Source: JBFKPQ01 sp041628225 (lineage in GTDB: Bacteria; Actinomycetota; Acidimicrobiia; Spongiisociales; JAENVV01). Taken from it: a stretch of DNA of 26,309 nt. A program made the translations under genes and the position numbers. Below are positions 1 through 7,655 of the stretch, piece by piece. Location of the stretch: positions 1 through 26,309 of the forward strand of contig JBFKPQ010000018.1 in the NCBI GenBank assembly GCA_041628225.1, in the 5' to 3' direction. Each line of letters starts with the position of its first letter. Position 1 is the first letter of the stretch. Below the pieces are notes generated by a model. The model ran no database searches, was not told where the DNA came from, and saw only the letters and a list, made by a program, of their open reading frames with translations.

Positions 1-1408
1 GCCGCCGATTGCCGAGGACGACTTCTTCTGGACGGATGAAGACAACGGCCTCGTGGGCATGGATGTCCTCGGAAACGACTGGGATCCGGACGGCGATGCC
101 ATCGCGTACGCATCGCACGACACCACCGGCACGATCGGAGAGGTCGTCTGGGACGGTGCGACCTTCGAGTACCACCCGCGGGACGGCTTCGCCTACCTCG
201 GTGAGTCCGACCTGGCCACGGATTCGTGGACGTATGTGATCAACGACGGCCGCGGCGGGTCTGACGCTGCCACCGTGACGGTGTACGTCACGGGGGTCAA
301 CGACGCACCCGAGATGTCGGATCAACCTGACCAGGAGGTGCAATACAGCGACGGCCTCGTCCCGATCGTCTTCACCGCCACCGATGCCGACACTGACCAC
401 CTAGAGATGTGGGCGAGTGGGCTCCCCGGCGGGTTGTCGGCAGTATCGGCGTGCTCACCGGGAGCGGTGAGCGGGGTGGTATGCACGCTGACGATCAGCG
501 GGACTGTCACGAGTCCGGTAGGCGACTATTGGATCGAGGTGACGGCCGGCGACGGCGAGTTCCATGCAATAGCGGGGACGACCATCACCGTGATGCACGA
601 AGACGCCGATGTGTCACTCCACGGAGGAAACGACACGGCGATCCCGGTGGCTCCGGACGACGAATCGGGTCCCTTCGAGCTGATGTTCAAGGTGCGGCAC
701 GCCGATCCGGATACCGGTTCTGCGCCGACTCCTGGGGACCTGTCGCTGGCGGGTACGGCCCTGACGCTCGACCCCGTCGGACCGGGCCCGTCCATCGGGG
801 GTGCATGTGACTCGGTCACCGAGACGGGCAGCGGCGACGACACCATGCTGACGGTGGTCTGCACGTTCGACGATGTGCCGATCAACACCTATTTGGTGAC
901 CGCTTCGACCGGCAGCGACTACTTCGCCGGCCACGCCAACGGTGTGCTGACGGTCTACGACCCGGCGAGCGGGGAGGTCGAGGGCGGCGGCACCTTCCTT
1001 TGGGACGGTGACCCGACGGAGTTCGGATTCACGATGGACTACAACAAGAAGGGCACGAACCTCAAGGGTTCGTTCTTGCTGATCCGCCACACGTCGGCGG
1101 GTGACTACATCGTGAAGTCCAATTCGCTGTATGGCATGGCCACGGGCGTCGATGCAAGCACGGCCTGGGCGACGTTTGCCGGCAAGGCGACGCTGACTTG
1201 GCCGAGCGGAGACACTTACGGCAACCACGAGTTCGTGGTGCGGGTCACCGACGATCCCGACACGTTCTGGATCGAGCTCCGCGATAAGGATCGGGTACCC
1301 GTCGATCCGATGTCGATGCCTCGTGATGGCGCCGGAGAGCCCATCGATCCGGTGGCGGTACTCACCGGTGAGGTCGTGGTACCGAAGGGCAAAGGAGGCA
1401 AGAAGTGA
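1..1408 (+). CDS. Secreted/surface protein with Ig/cadherin-like repeats, 5'-truncated by window edge
   Basis: The reading frame is open from base 2 to the TGA at 1406-1408, so the N-terminus lies outside the window and the ATG at 53 is only an internal Met. The first ~100 visible residues form a typical bacterial Ig/cadherin-like tandem repeat: an acidic start, a 'VLGNDWDPDGDAI' turn, a 'TYVINDGRGG' strand and a 'VTGVNDAP' linker. A second Ig-like module of the He_PIG kind follows, with 'TATDADTDHLEM' and 'LPGGL'. The C-terminal ~120 residues hold a beta-rich segment with 'FTMDYNKKGTNLKGSF' and end in the basic tail KGKGGKK. There is no LPxTG motif or C-terminal membrane anchor, so secretion or binding by unseen N-terminal parts is more likely. 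A role in adhesion or extracellular structure is inferred only from fold type. It has no visible link to the C1 genes. Confidence 0.8.
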   Translation, partial: PPIAEDDFFWTDEDNGLVGMDVLGNDWDPDGDAIAYASHDTTGTIGEVVWDGATFEYHPRDGFAYLGESDLATDSWTYVINDGRGGSDAATVTVYVTGVNDAPEMSDQPDQEVQYSDGLVPIVFTATDADTDHLEMWASGLPGGLSAVSACSPGAVSGVVCTLTISGTVTSPVGDYWIEVTAGDGEFHAIAGTTITVMHEDADVSLHGGNDTAIPVAPDDESGPFELMFKVRHADPDTGSAPTPGDLSLAGTALTLDPVGPGPSIGGACDSVTETGSGDDTMLTVVCTFDDVPINTYLVTASTGSDYFAGHANGVLTVYDPASGEVEGGGTFLWDGDPTEFGFTMDYNKKGTNLKGSFLLIRHTSAGDYIVKSNSLYGMATGVDASTAWATFAGKATLTWPSGDTYGNHEFVVRVTDDPDTFWIELRDKDRVPVDPMSMPRDGAGEPIDPVAVLTGEVVVPKGKGGKK

Positions 1409-1413
1409 GCTGA

Positions 1414-1439
1414 CGGGCGCCCGCTGAGGTGGGCGCCCG
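1414..1439. terminator. Bidirectional hairpin between convergent genes
   Basis: A perfect 9-bp stem, CGGGCGCCC / GGGCGCCCG, with an 8-nt loop lies 5 bp after the surface-protein stop and 2 bp before the stop of the opposing VOC gene. It has no T-tract, as is common for terminators in high-GC genomes. Flanking GAGC/GCTC can extend the stem across a bulge. Confidence 0.65.
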
Positions 1440-1441
1440 GC

Positions 1442-1837
1442 TCACTCGCCCCAGGGGTCGTAGCTGCCGAACGACCAGACGTTGCCTTCGAGGTCGCGAC
1501 ACGTGTAGCCGCGTCCACCGTAGTCCTGGTCCTCGGGCTCCATGAGGATCTCGGCGCCGGCTGCGCGTGCCCGTGCGGCGTGGCCGTCGACGTCCGACAC
1601 GATCACGTACATGCCGACCGTGGGTGTGCCACCCGCCTGCACGAACTGCTCGTAGTCGGAACCCTCGCCCGAGCCCAGCATGATCATCCCGGTGCCGTGC
1701 GTCAGTTGGGCGTGGGCGATCGTCCCGTCGGGGTTCGGATACACGGTGTTACGTTCGAAGCCGAATGCGTCGCACAGCCATTGGATGGCCTGCGATGCGT
1801 CGCGGTACCGGAAGGCCGGAATCACAGTCGACGACAT
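1442..1837 (-). CDS. VOC-superfamily (glyoxalase/bleomycin-resistance-like) protein
   Basis: 131 residues, the usual size of a single-chain vicinal oxygen chelate protein with two beta-alpha-beta-beta-beta modules. It begins 'VIPAFRYRDASQAIQWLCDAFGFE', the standard opening in which a helix packs before the 'F-G-F' turn. The second module ends 'YTCRDLEGNVWSFGSYDPW', where the Glu of DLEGN sits at the usual metal-ligand position. The ATG at 1837 was chosen because AAGGAGG lies 5 nt upstream (1843-1849); a longer frame to 1924 has no such site. Related proteins (PhnB/YdhR-like VOC) include dioxygenases, isomerases and antibiotic-binding proteins, so no substrate can be given. It is convergent with the surface protein and shares the hairpin terminator with it. 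Confidence 0.85.
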   Translation of the reverse strand: MSSTVIPAFRYRDASQAIQWLCDAFGFERNTVYPNPDGTIAHAQLTHGTGMIMLGSGEGSDYEQFVQAGGTPTVGMYVIVSDVDGHAARARAAGAEILMEPEDQDYGGRGYTCRDLEGNVWSFGSYDPWGE

Positions 1838-1890
1838 GGGAACCTCCTTCGACGGGACCCTACCGAAGCCTTCCTTTGCCAGCCTTCGAG

Positions 1891-2652
1891 CTACGACCAG
1901 CGAATCCGGATTCGGTGACGCCACCAGTCGACGAGTGAGGCGTCGCCAACGATGTCCACATGCTCGGGGGAGGCGCGGTTCCAGACGAATCGGTACAACG
2001 CTCCGGCGGTGCCGGCGATGCGCACGTCCGCTGGCTGGTCGGCGCGCCGCGTATCGATGGGCCCGCCGCCGATCGTCAGATGCCAGTGGTCGGCCGTGTC
2101 GACGGCGTGGAACGCCATGGTCACGATCTCACCGGTCGGTGACGGCGTCGGTCGCCTCGTGATGAAGCACGTCAGCAATTCGTCGACACCGTCCGACGCC
2201 AGTGACGCCGGCACAGGTGTGGCAGTGCCCGCCGCACCCTCGGCGTCGATCCGATGGATCGTCGTCTCGTGGGCCTGGCGGCGCGCCCACATGGCGACGG
2301 GAGTATCGGCGGCGAGAAACGTGAAGCACCGGAGGTCAGCCGGGGCGGCTCGAAGGGTTGCGGCGAGCTCCGTCGCACCGCCGACCAACCACCCGATGAG
2401 GTCCTCGTCATCCGGCCAGGCGCCTACGACATCGATGAGGTCGGCGTCCCAGCCCTCGGTTCGCGGTGTCCCGACGATCGACGTGGCCCACCGGTGCACG
2501 CCGCCCTGGTGCTGCACGAGATCTCGTACATTCCATCCGGGGCAGGTCGGCACCGGAGCATCGAGGCCGGCGCGGGCGGCTGCGTCGGCCAGGCGGGAAG
2601 CGGCGGATTCTATGGCGGCAATCCACTGCGGTACCTCGTGCATGAGCTTCAT
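1891..2652 (-). CDS. Maleylpyruvate isomerase-like/DinB-fold protein (TIGR03083 type)
   Basis: 253 residues. The N-terminal half is a DinB-like four-helix bundle with 'PTCPGWNVRDLVQHQGGVHRWA' near residues 34-55 and 'RRQAHETTIHRIDAE' near residue 130. Together these supply the three His expected to bind a divalent metal in mycothiol-dependent maleylpyruvate isomerase relatives. The C-terminal half resembles the SCP2-like domain of this family. The family is mostly actinobacterial, and many members are thought to be mycothiol-dependent, but this one's substrate is unknown. The start at 2652 was chosen from homology and because the operators begin 15 bp upstream; no strong Shine-Dalgarno is visible, and a second ATG lies at 2643. 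It is divergent from the IclR gene and shares its 70-bp promoter region, so it may belong to the same regulon. Confidence 0.8.
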   Translation of the reverse strand: MKLMHEVPQWIAAIESAASRLADAAARAGLDAPVPTCPGWNVRDLVQHQGGVHRWATSIVGTPRTEGWDADLIDVVGAWPDDEDLIGWLVGGATELAATLRAAPADLRCFTFLAADTPVAMWARRQAHETTIHRIDAEGAAGTATPVPASLASDGVDELLTCFITRRPTPSPTGEIVTMAFHAVDTADHWHLTIGGGPIDTRRADQPADVRIAGTAGALYRFVWNRASPEHVDIVGDASLVDWWRHRIRIRWS

Positions 2653-2666
2653 GGTACCGATATCGA

Positions 2667-2701
2667 GTTCCACGATCCGGAACAGCGCTGTATGGTGGAA
2701 C
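2667..2701. promoter_or_regulatory. Tandem IclR-type operators in the iclR/TIGR03083 divergent promoter
   Basis: Two 17-bp sites lie exactly 18 bp apart. Site 1 is 2667-2683, GTTCCACGATCCGGAAC, palindromic except in its core. Site 2 is 2685-2701, with a clear right half TGGAAC and a degraded left half. The same arrangement occurs upstream of fhs, of the dehydrogenase and of the corrinoid operon. Placement 22 bp before the regulator's GTG suggests autoregulation. Confidence 0.7.
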
Positions 2702-2722
2702 GTCCCGAGTAGAGGAACACAG

Positions 2723-3481
2723 GTGTCCGGTGTCCAATCGATCCAGCGGGCGTTCCTCGTTCTGCAGCGCCTGGCTTCGCAGCCGATGGGTGTCACACAG
2801 CTCGCCGAGTCGGCTGACCTCCCGAAGAGCACTGTGGCCCGACTGCTCAAGACGCTGGAGATGGAAGGCGCCGTCGAGCGCGTCGACGAGTCCGGCCGCT
2901 ATCGCATCGGTCCGGGTCTCGCCACGCTGGCGGGCGCCAGTTCCACAGCGCTCGACCTCATCGGTCAGGTCCGGCCTCACCTCGTGCAGCTGGCCGATGA
3001 GACCGGTGAAGACGCCGGCCTCTCGGTACCCGACGGCTACAAGATGCATTACATCGACCAGGCCGACTCGGAGAACGCGGTCCAGGTGCGCGACTGGACT
3101 GGCGAACTCGCCCCCATGCACGCGGTACCGTCGGGACTGGTCGTGCTGGCGCACTGGCCCGAGGCTGCTCTCGAGCGCTTTCTTCGGCGTCCGCTCGATG
3201 CGTATACGCCGTCGACTATGACCGATCCCGAACAACTGCGGACTCGCCTCGGTCGGATTCGGACCGACGGTCACGCCTGGGTCTTCGAGGAGTTCGCCGA
3301 GGGCATCAACTCGGTGGCCGCTCCGATCCTCGACCGGCGTGGCCGGCCGCGCGGAGCGATCCACGTCCACGGTCCTGCCTACCGATTCCCTCCCGAAGGC
3401 GAGGACGACAGAGTCGCCGGTTTGGTGACCGAGCGCGCTGCGGTCATCGCCGAACAGCTCGCCGCGCTGCAGACTCGCTAG
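2723..3481 (+). CDS. IclR-family transcriptional regulator
   Basis: 252 residues, normal for the family. The N-terminal winged HTH spans about residues 4-65: 'SIQRAFLVLQRLASQPMGVTQLAE', recognition helix 'LPKSTVARLLKTLEMEGAVER', then the wing 'DESGRYRIGPGL'. The C-terminal effector (GAF-like) domain covers about 75-250, with the typical 'EDAGLSVPDGYKMHYIDQ', 'PMHAVPSGLVVLA', 'GHAWVFEEFAEGINSVAAPI' and 'RGAIHVHGPAYR'. The GTG start at 2723 gives the standard IclR N-terminus with AGAGGA 6 nt upstream; the open frame reaches far upstream but is non-coding there. The tandem operators in its own promoter and in those of the neighbouring C1 operons make it the likely local regulator of this pathway. 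The effector is unknown, possibly a methylated amine or a C1 product. Its 3' end overlaps the convergent MFS gene by 38 bp. Confidence 0.93.
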   Translation: MSGVQSIQRAFLVLQRLASQPMGVTQLAESADLPKSTVARLLKTLEMEGAVERVDESGRYRIGPGLATLAGASSTALDLIGQVRPHLVQLADETGEDAGLSVPDGYKMHYIDQADSENAVQVRDWTGELAPMHAVPSGLVVLAHWPEAALERFLRRPLDAYTPSTMTDPEQLRTRLGRIRTDGHAWVFEEFAEGINSVAAPILDRRGRPRGAIHVHGPAYRFPPEGEDDRVAGLVTERAAVIAEQLAALQTR

Positions 3482-4721
3482 AGCGTTCGTGCTCTGATTC
3501 GTAGGCCTCGATCATGACGTTCAGTACGGGCGACATTCGCGCAGGCACCGGAGCGAATACACCCCGGTTTGGCAGAGCCCGGCGGAGGATGCGATGGACG
3601 GCGACGACGGCAACGGGCGCGTAGAACAGCGCGTGGCTCCACCAGTATCCGGGGGTGCCGAGAGCCGACATCATCGACTCGGTGATCAGCGGCCCGACGA
3701 TGGCCCCCGCTCCCGTAATGAATAGGTAGGCGGCGGCCGAGGCGACGAATCCGTCGGCCGGAACGACGTCGTTGATGTGCGAGATGGCCAGCGAATACAT
3801 CGGGAACGCCAGCCCCCCGTACACGAACACGAGAGCCAGCATCGTGGTGCTCCTTGCGTCGACCGTTGTGGCGACGAGCGCGACGAGCGTGGCCGCCGCC
3901 GAGGTCCCCAAGAGGACACGTCTCCTCGGAAAACGGTCCGACAACTGTCCGAGGGGGAACTGCAGCGCGACGCCGCCGACGTACGTGATGGCCATGAACA
4001 CGGCGATGCGACTTGTCGGCATCCCGGCCCGGACGCCATAGATGGCACCCATCCCAGCGATCGCGGCGTTCGACGCTCCGGTCAAGAAACCCGCCACGGT
4101 GGCGAGCGGTGACAGCTTCGCGAAGGCGCGCAAACTCATGCGCGGTGTGATCTTCAGTTCGGGTGCCGGGGACTGGGCGAGGGTCACCGGGAGGACTGCC
4201 AGCGACAGCAACACCGAGGCGAGAACGAAGAGCTGGAAGCCCGTCGGATCGGTGAGATTCAAGAGGAACTGGCCGAGGCCGTAACCGCCCATGAGCACCA
4301 CCATGTACACAGCCAAGAGCCGACCCCGGTTCCGATTGGTCGCCCGCGAGTTCAGCCAGCTCTCGACGACCACGTAGAGGCCGGCCATCGACGCGCCCGT
4401 GAACACGCGCATGAAGCCCCACGTCACCGGGCTGCCGAATACTCCGTGGACCAGCGCCGCGATCGAAGCGGTCGACGCCAGGGCTGCAAAGACCCGGATG
4501 TGGCCGACCCTGCTCACGATCTTCGGCACGATGAACGAGCTGCCCAAGAATCCGACGTAGTAGGCGGCCGTCACGAGGGCGGTGGCCGTGCTCGAGAAAG
4601 AATCGGTCTGGGTGCGGATGCCGATGAGCGATGCCGACAGGCCGTTGCCGAGCATGAGCAGCGCCAGGGCGAGGAACAGACCCCACAGCGGACCGATGGA
4701 TTGACGGGTTTCAGACGTCAT
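3444..4721 (-). CDS. MFS transporter, YcaD-like
   Basis: 425 residues with about 12 hydrophobic segments, the size of a complete major facilitator. Hallmarks are the first membrane helix 'LWGLFLALALLMLGNGL', the 'FMRVFTGASMAGLYVVVESWLNSRAT' segment typical of the YcaD-like branch, and the loop 'QFPLGQLSDRFPRRRVLLG', which is the repeated MFS motif A. The C-terminus is a soluble tail rich in Arg and Glu. The ATG at 4721 has GGAGCG upstream and matches family starts; the frame continues upstream over fhs but is a shadow there. It is divergent from fhs and shares the tandem operator region, so it is probably in the same regulon. Import of the methylated substrate or export of a product such as formate or glycine is an inference. 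Betaine importers are usually BCCT or ABC types, so the substrate is open. Confidence 0.88.
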   Translation of the reverse strand: MTSETRQSIGPLWGLFLALALLMLGNGLSASLIGIRTQTDSFSSTATALVTAAYYVGFLGSSFIVPKIVSRVGHIRVFAALASTASIAALVHGVFGSPVTWGFMRVFTGASMAGLYVVVESWLNSRATNRNRGRLLAVYMVVLMGGYGLGQFLLNLTDPTGFQLFVLASVLLSLAVLPVTLAQSPAPELKITPRMSLRAFAKLSPLATVAGFLTGASNAAIAGMGAIYGVRAGMPTSRIAVFMAITYVGGVALQFPLGQLSDRFPRRRVLLGTSAAATLVALVATTVDARSTTMLALVFVYGGLAFPMYSLAISHINDVVPADGFVASAAAYLFITGAGAIVGPLITESMMSALGTPGYWWSHALFYAPVAVVAVHRILRRALPNRGVFAPVPARMSPVLNVMIEAYESEHERSSESAARRAVRR

Positions 4722-4762
4722 GGGGTCGCTCCGGAACGGCCGGCCGGATTGGCCGAAGTCGG

Positions 4763-4815
4763 CAGAAGCGTAGCGGAACGATTCCACGATGCGGTGCAGT
4801 TCCGCATCGTGGTAG
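4763..4815. promoter_or_regulatory. Three 18-bp-phased IclR-type operators between MFS and fhs
   Basis: Sites fall at 4763-4779 (only the right half CGGAAC is good), 4781-4797 (ATTCCACGATGCGGTGC) and 4799-4815 (GTTCCGCATCGTGGTAG), each 18 bp from the next. The last two together form a perfect 11-bp inverted repeat, CCACGATGCGG (4784-4794) and CCGCATCGTGG (4802-4812), around a 7-nt spacer. The block lies 30 bp before the fhs start and 41 bp before the divergent MFS start, so it could control both. Confidence 0.7.
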
Positions 4816-4845
4816 GGTCCGCCGGACCAACAGGAGGGCCTCGCC

Positions 4846-6606
4846 GTGAGCACCGTTCCGAGCGACCTGGAGATCGCCCAGGCCGCCACCGTCACTCCCA
4901 TCGCCGACATCGCCGCCGGGCTCGGCATCGAACCCTCCGAGCTCATCCCGTACGGCTCCACGAAGGCGAAGGTCCACCTCGACATCTTGAAGCGCATCGG
5001 CGCGCGCCCGCGCGGCAAGTACGTAGACGTGACGGCCATCACGCCGACGCCGCTGGGCGAAGGCAAGACCACCACGACGATCGGCCTCGTGCAGGGACTC
5101 GGCAAGCTCGGCAAGAACTCGATCGCCTGCATTCGACAACCGTCGATGGGGCCGACGTTCGGCATCAAGGGTGGGGCGGCCGGTGGCGGCTACAGCCAGG
5201 TCGTCCCAATGGACGAGTTCAACCTGCACCTGACCGGCGACATCCACGCCATCGGCGCCGCCCACAACCTCGTGGCGGCCGCCATCGACGCGCGGTGGTA
5301 TCACGAAACCCGGTTGACCGATGAGCAACTGGCGGACCTCGGCCTCAAACGCATCGGGATCGACGTCTTCAATCTGCAATGGAACCGCGTGGCCGACGTG
5401 AACGACCGGGCTCTGCGCAACGTCATGGTGGGTCTCGGCGGCAAGCTCGACGGTCGTCCGCGCGAAACGGGATTCGACATCACGGTCGCCTCCGAGCTCA
5501 TGGCGATCCTGGCGCTGGCCGATGGCGAGGACTACGCCTCGGCGCTGCGCAACCTACGTGAGCGGGTCGGACGCGTCGTTGTGGGTACGTCCAAGGACGG
5601 CGAGCCGATCAGCCTCGAGGACCTGGGTGTCGCCGGAGCGGTGACCGTGTTGATGAAAGAGACGCTCCACCCGACGCTCATGCAGACCCTCGAAGGTCAA
5701 GCCGCCTTCGTGCACGCCGGCCCCTTCGCCAACATCGCCCACGGCAACTCGTCGATCCTCGCTGATCGAGTCGCGCTGCATCTCGGCGACTACGTCGTCA
5801 CCGAGTCCGGCTTCGGTGCCGACATGGGCATGGAGAAGTTCATGGACATCAAGTGCCGAACGTCGAACCTCGTGCCGGACTGTGTCGTGCTCGTCGCGAC
5901 GGTGCGCGCTCTCAAGACGCACGGAGGTGGACCCCGCGTCGTGCCTGGCCGCCCCCTCGCCAAGGCCTACACCGAGGAGAACCTGTCACTCCTCGAGGCC
6001 GGCATGCCGAACCTCGTCGCCCACATCGAGAACGCCAAACGGTTCGGCGTTCCGGTCGTGGTGGCGATCAACGCGTTCCCGACCGACTCGAGTGCGGAGA
6101 TCAACCGAATCCGTGAGGCGGCTCTGAAGGCCGGTGCAGCCGGCGCCGTGGTGGCGAACCACTGGGCCGAGGGCGGCGACGGTGCCCGCGAACTGGCTGA
6201 GGCGGTTGTCGAGGCGGCCGAGATGCCGAACGAGTTCCAGTACCTGTATCCGCTCGACATGTCGATCAAGCAGAAGATCGCCATCATCTGCCGCGACATC
6301 TACGGCGCCGACGGCGTCGAGTACAGCCCGCTGGCAGAACGACAGATCGGCGACTACGAAGAGGCCGGGTTCGGATACCTGCCGATCTGCATGGCGAAGA
6401 CCCACCTGTCGATCAGCCACGACCCGGCTCTCAAGGGCCGTCCGACGGGCTTCACTGTCCCGGTACGTGAAGTGCGAGCCTCCGTGGGGGCAGGTTTCAT
6501 CTACCCGCTGTTGGGGGAGATGCGCACGATGCCGGGACTCGGTTCGACGCCGGCGTACTTCAAGGTGGACATCGACGCCGACGGCAACGTGGTCGGGTTG
6601 TTCTAG
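4846..6606 (+). CDS. fhs: Formate-tetrahydrofolate ligase (10-formyl-THF synthetase)
   Basis: 586 residues, slightly above the usual ~556. The enzyme interconverts formate + ATP + THF and 10-formyl-THF + ADP + Pi in the cytosol. The P-loop 'PTPLGEGKTTTTIG' is at about 67-80, the substrate-binding 'RQPSMGPTFGIKGGAAGGGYSQV' follows near 101, and 'DIHAIGAAHNL', 'HAGPFANIAHGNSS' and 'TESGFGADMGMEKF' are all present. The GTG start at 4846 has a strong AGGAGG 8 nt upstream. In a demethylation pathway it can run toward formate, gaining ATP from methyl oxidation, or it can assimilate formate; the sequence does not decide the direction. The partner FolD is not in the window. Tandem operators upstream suggest control by the nearby IclR protein. 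Its stop overlaps the stop of the convergent homocysteine methyltransferase. Confidence 0.98.
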   Translation: MSTVPSDLEIAQAATVTPIADIAAGLGIEPSELIPYGSTKAKVHLDILKRIGARPRGKYVDVTAITPTPLGEGKTTTTIGLVQGLGKLGKNSIACIRQPSMGPTFGIKGGAAGGGYSQVVPMDEFNLHLTGDIHAIGAAHNLVAAAIDARWYHETRLTDEQLADLGLKRIGIDVFNLQWNRVADVNDRALRNVMVGLGGKLDGRPRETGFDITVASELMAILALADGEDYASALRNLRERVGRVVVGTSKDGEPISLEDLGVAGAVTVLMKETLHPTLMQTLEGQAAFVHAGPFANIAHGNSSILADRVALHLGDYVVTESGFGADMGMEKFMDIKCRTSNLVPDCVVLVATVRALKTHGGGPRVVPGRPLAKAYTEENLSLLEAGMPNLVAHIENAKRFGVPVVVAINAFPTDSSAEINRIREAALKAGAAGAVVANHWAEGGDGARELAEAVVEAAEMPNEFQYLYPLDMSIKQKIAIICRDIYGADGVEYSPLAERQIGDYEEAGFGYLPICMAKTHLSISHDPALKGRPTGFTVPVREVRASVGAGFIYPLLGEMRTMPGLGSTPAYFKVDIDADGNVVGLF

Positions 6607-7586
6607 CCGCGGCGCCGGGATCGGGTTCGTTCACGCCCCGCCGGCTTGGCGAGGGCGCCGAGGCGGGCTTCGATCTCGTCGGAATCCGGCGCCGAACCGG
6701 AGATCCCCTCGTCGACCCTGGCCCGAATCGCCGCGATGTGGTCGAAGGAAGATCCGCAACAGGCTCCGACGATGCGCGCTCCCGACCGGACCGCCAGCTC
6801 GGCGTAGTCGCCCATGACCTCTGGGCCCGACGGGTAGGTCAGGGCGTCGTCTTTGTAGAGGGGGATGCCACAGTTGCCTTTGGCGATGACGATCACGTCG
6901 TCGGCGGCCGAGCGGATGTCGCGGGCCGCCTGGACGATGTCGGAGGGGCCGACACCGCAGTTCGAGCCGACCGCGACGGTCGACGTGCCGGTCGCCCACG
7001 TCCCGAATTCGGCGGGAGCCACGCCCATCATCGTCTTGCCGTTCGTGTCGAAGCTCAGGGTTGCGGTCACCGGAACTCCGAGCCCGGCGCAGGCCTCGAC
7101 GGCGGCTTCGAGTTCCTCCCAAGACGAGATGGTTTCGATCCACAGGACGTCGACGCCCGCCGCTACCAACGCTCGGGCCTGCTCGGCGAACACCTCGACG
7201 CCCCGCGCGTGCGTGAGCGGTCCAAGCGGTTCGAACAGCTCTCCGGTAGGGCCGATCGATCCGGCGATGGCGACGGGTCGGTCGACGGACGCCGCCGCCT
7301 GGCGGGCCAATGTGACTGCTGCCGCGTTGAGTTCGTCGACGCGATCCTCGAGGTGGTGGAGTTCGAGACGACATCGGTTGCCCCCGAACGTGTTGGTCAG
7401 GATGATGTCGGCGCCCGCCTCCACGTAGCCCGTGTGCACCTTGGTGACGAGGTCGGGCTGCTCGACGTTGAGGAGTTCGGGGCATCCTCCCGACTGCAAG
7501 CCGAGTTCGAACAGGGCCGTGCCCATGGCGCCATCGGCCACGAGGGTGCGACCCGTCCCGAGGAGCTCTTCAAACGTGGACATCAT
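6603..7586 (-). CDS. Homocysteine S-methyltransferase (BHMT/MetH N-domain family)
   Basis: 327 residues, a single (beta/alpha)8 zinc-dependent methyltransferase domain. The N-terminus 'LVADGAMGTALFELGL' and 'ILTNTFGGNRCRLE' are family hallmarks. The expected zinc-binding cysteines are visible: C210 in 'VGSNCGVGP' and the C276-C277 pair in 'GACCGSS'. It transfers a methyl group to homocysteine to make methionine; the donor could be glycine betaine, S-methylmethionine or a related compound. The C-terminal ~30 residues are a basic extension. The start is ATG 7586 or the adjacent ATG 7583; AAAGGCAGG lies just upstream, partly in a hairpin. It is the last gene after dehydrogenase-etfB-etfA on the same strand, but a SAM-II-type riboswitch and two hairpins separate it from etfA. 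Methionine demand can therefore control it separately. Confidence 0.93.
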   Translation of the reverse strand: MMSTFEELLGTGRTLVADGAMGTALFELGLQSGGCPELLNVEQPDLVTKVHTGYVEAGADIILTNTFGGNRCRLELHHLEDRVDELNAAAVTLARQAAASVDRPVAIAGSIGPTGELFEPLGPLTHARGVEVFAEQARALVAAGVDVLWIETISSWEELEAAVEACAGLGVPVTATLSFDTNGKTMMGVAPAEFGTWATGTSTVAVGSNCGVGPSDIVQAARDIRSAADDVIVIAKGNCGIPLYKDDALTYPSGPEVMGDYAELAVRSGARIVGACCGSSFDHIAAIRARVDEGISGSAPDSDEIEARLGALAKPAGRERTRSRRRG

Positions 7587-7608
7587 TCCCTGCCTTTCTG
7601 CGGGAATG
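7584..7608 (-). promoter_or_regulatory. Hairpin enclosing the ribosome binding site of the homocysteine methyltransferase
   Basis: On the minus strand CATTCCC (7608-7602) pairs perfectly with GGGAATG (7590-7584). The loop contains AAAGG, and the stem covers the end of the Shine-Dalgarno region and the first base triplet of the ATGATG start. This could hide the ribosome binding site and act as the expression platform of the upstream SAM riboswitch, or act independently. Confidence 0.5.
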
Positions 7609-7633
7609 AGAAACGCCGCTGGCTACAGCGGCG
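7608..7633 (-). terminator. Putative riboswitch-controlled terminator/attenuator hairpin
   Basis: On the minus strand CGCCGCT (7633-7627), a 6-nt loop and AGCGGCG (7620-7614) form a 7-bp GC-rich stem followed directly by TTTCTC. The position between the SAM-II-type aptamer and the coding start fits an attenuator. No clear antiterminator pairing with the aptamer was worked out, so a SAM-dependent switch is an inference. Confidence 0.5.
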
Positions 7634-7655
7634 GAACGTCTCGTTGACTTCGCGT

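Noticed and set aside
1952..2722. Long open frame upstream of the IclR gene on the plus strand
   Set aside because: It is the shadow of the minus-strand TIGR03083-type gene, whose translation matches a known family. IclR homology begins at 2723.
7627..7645. CGGAAC half-site in the leader of the homocysteine methyltransferase as a further IclR operator
   Set aside because: The left half and the 18-bp-phased partner are missing; the bases are explained by the terminator-like hairpin.
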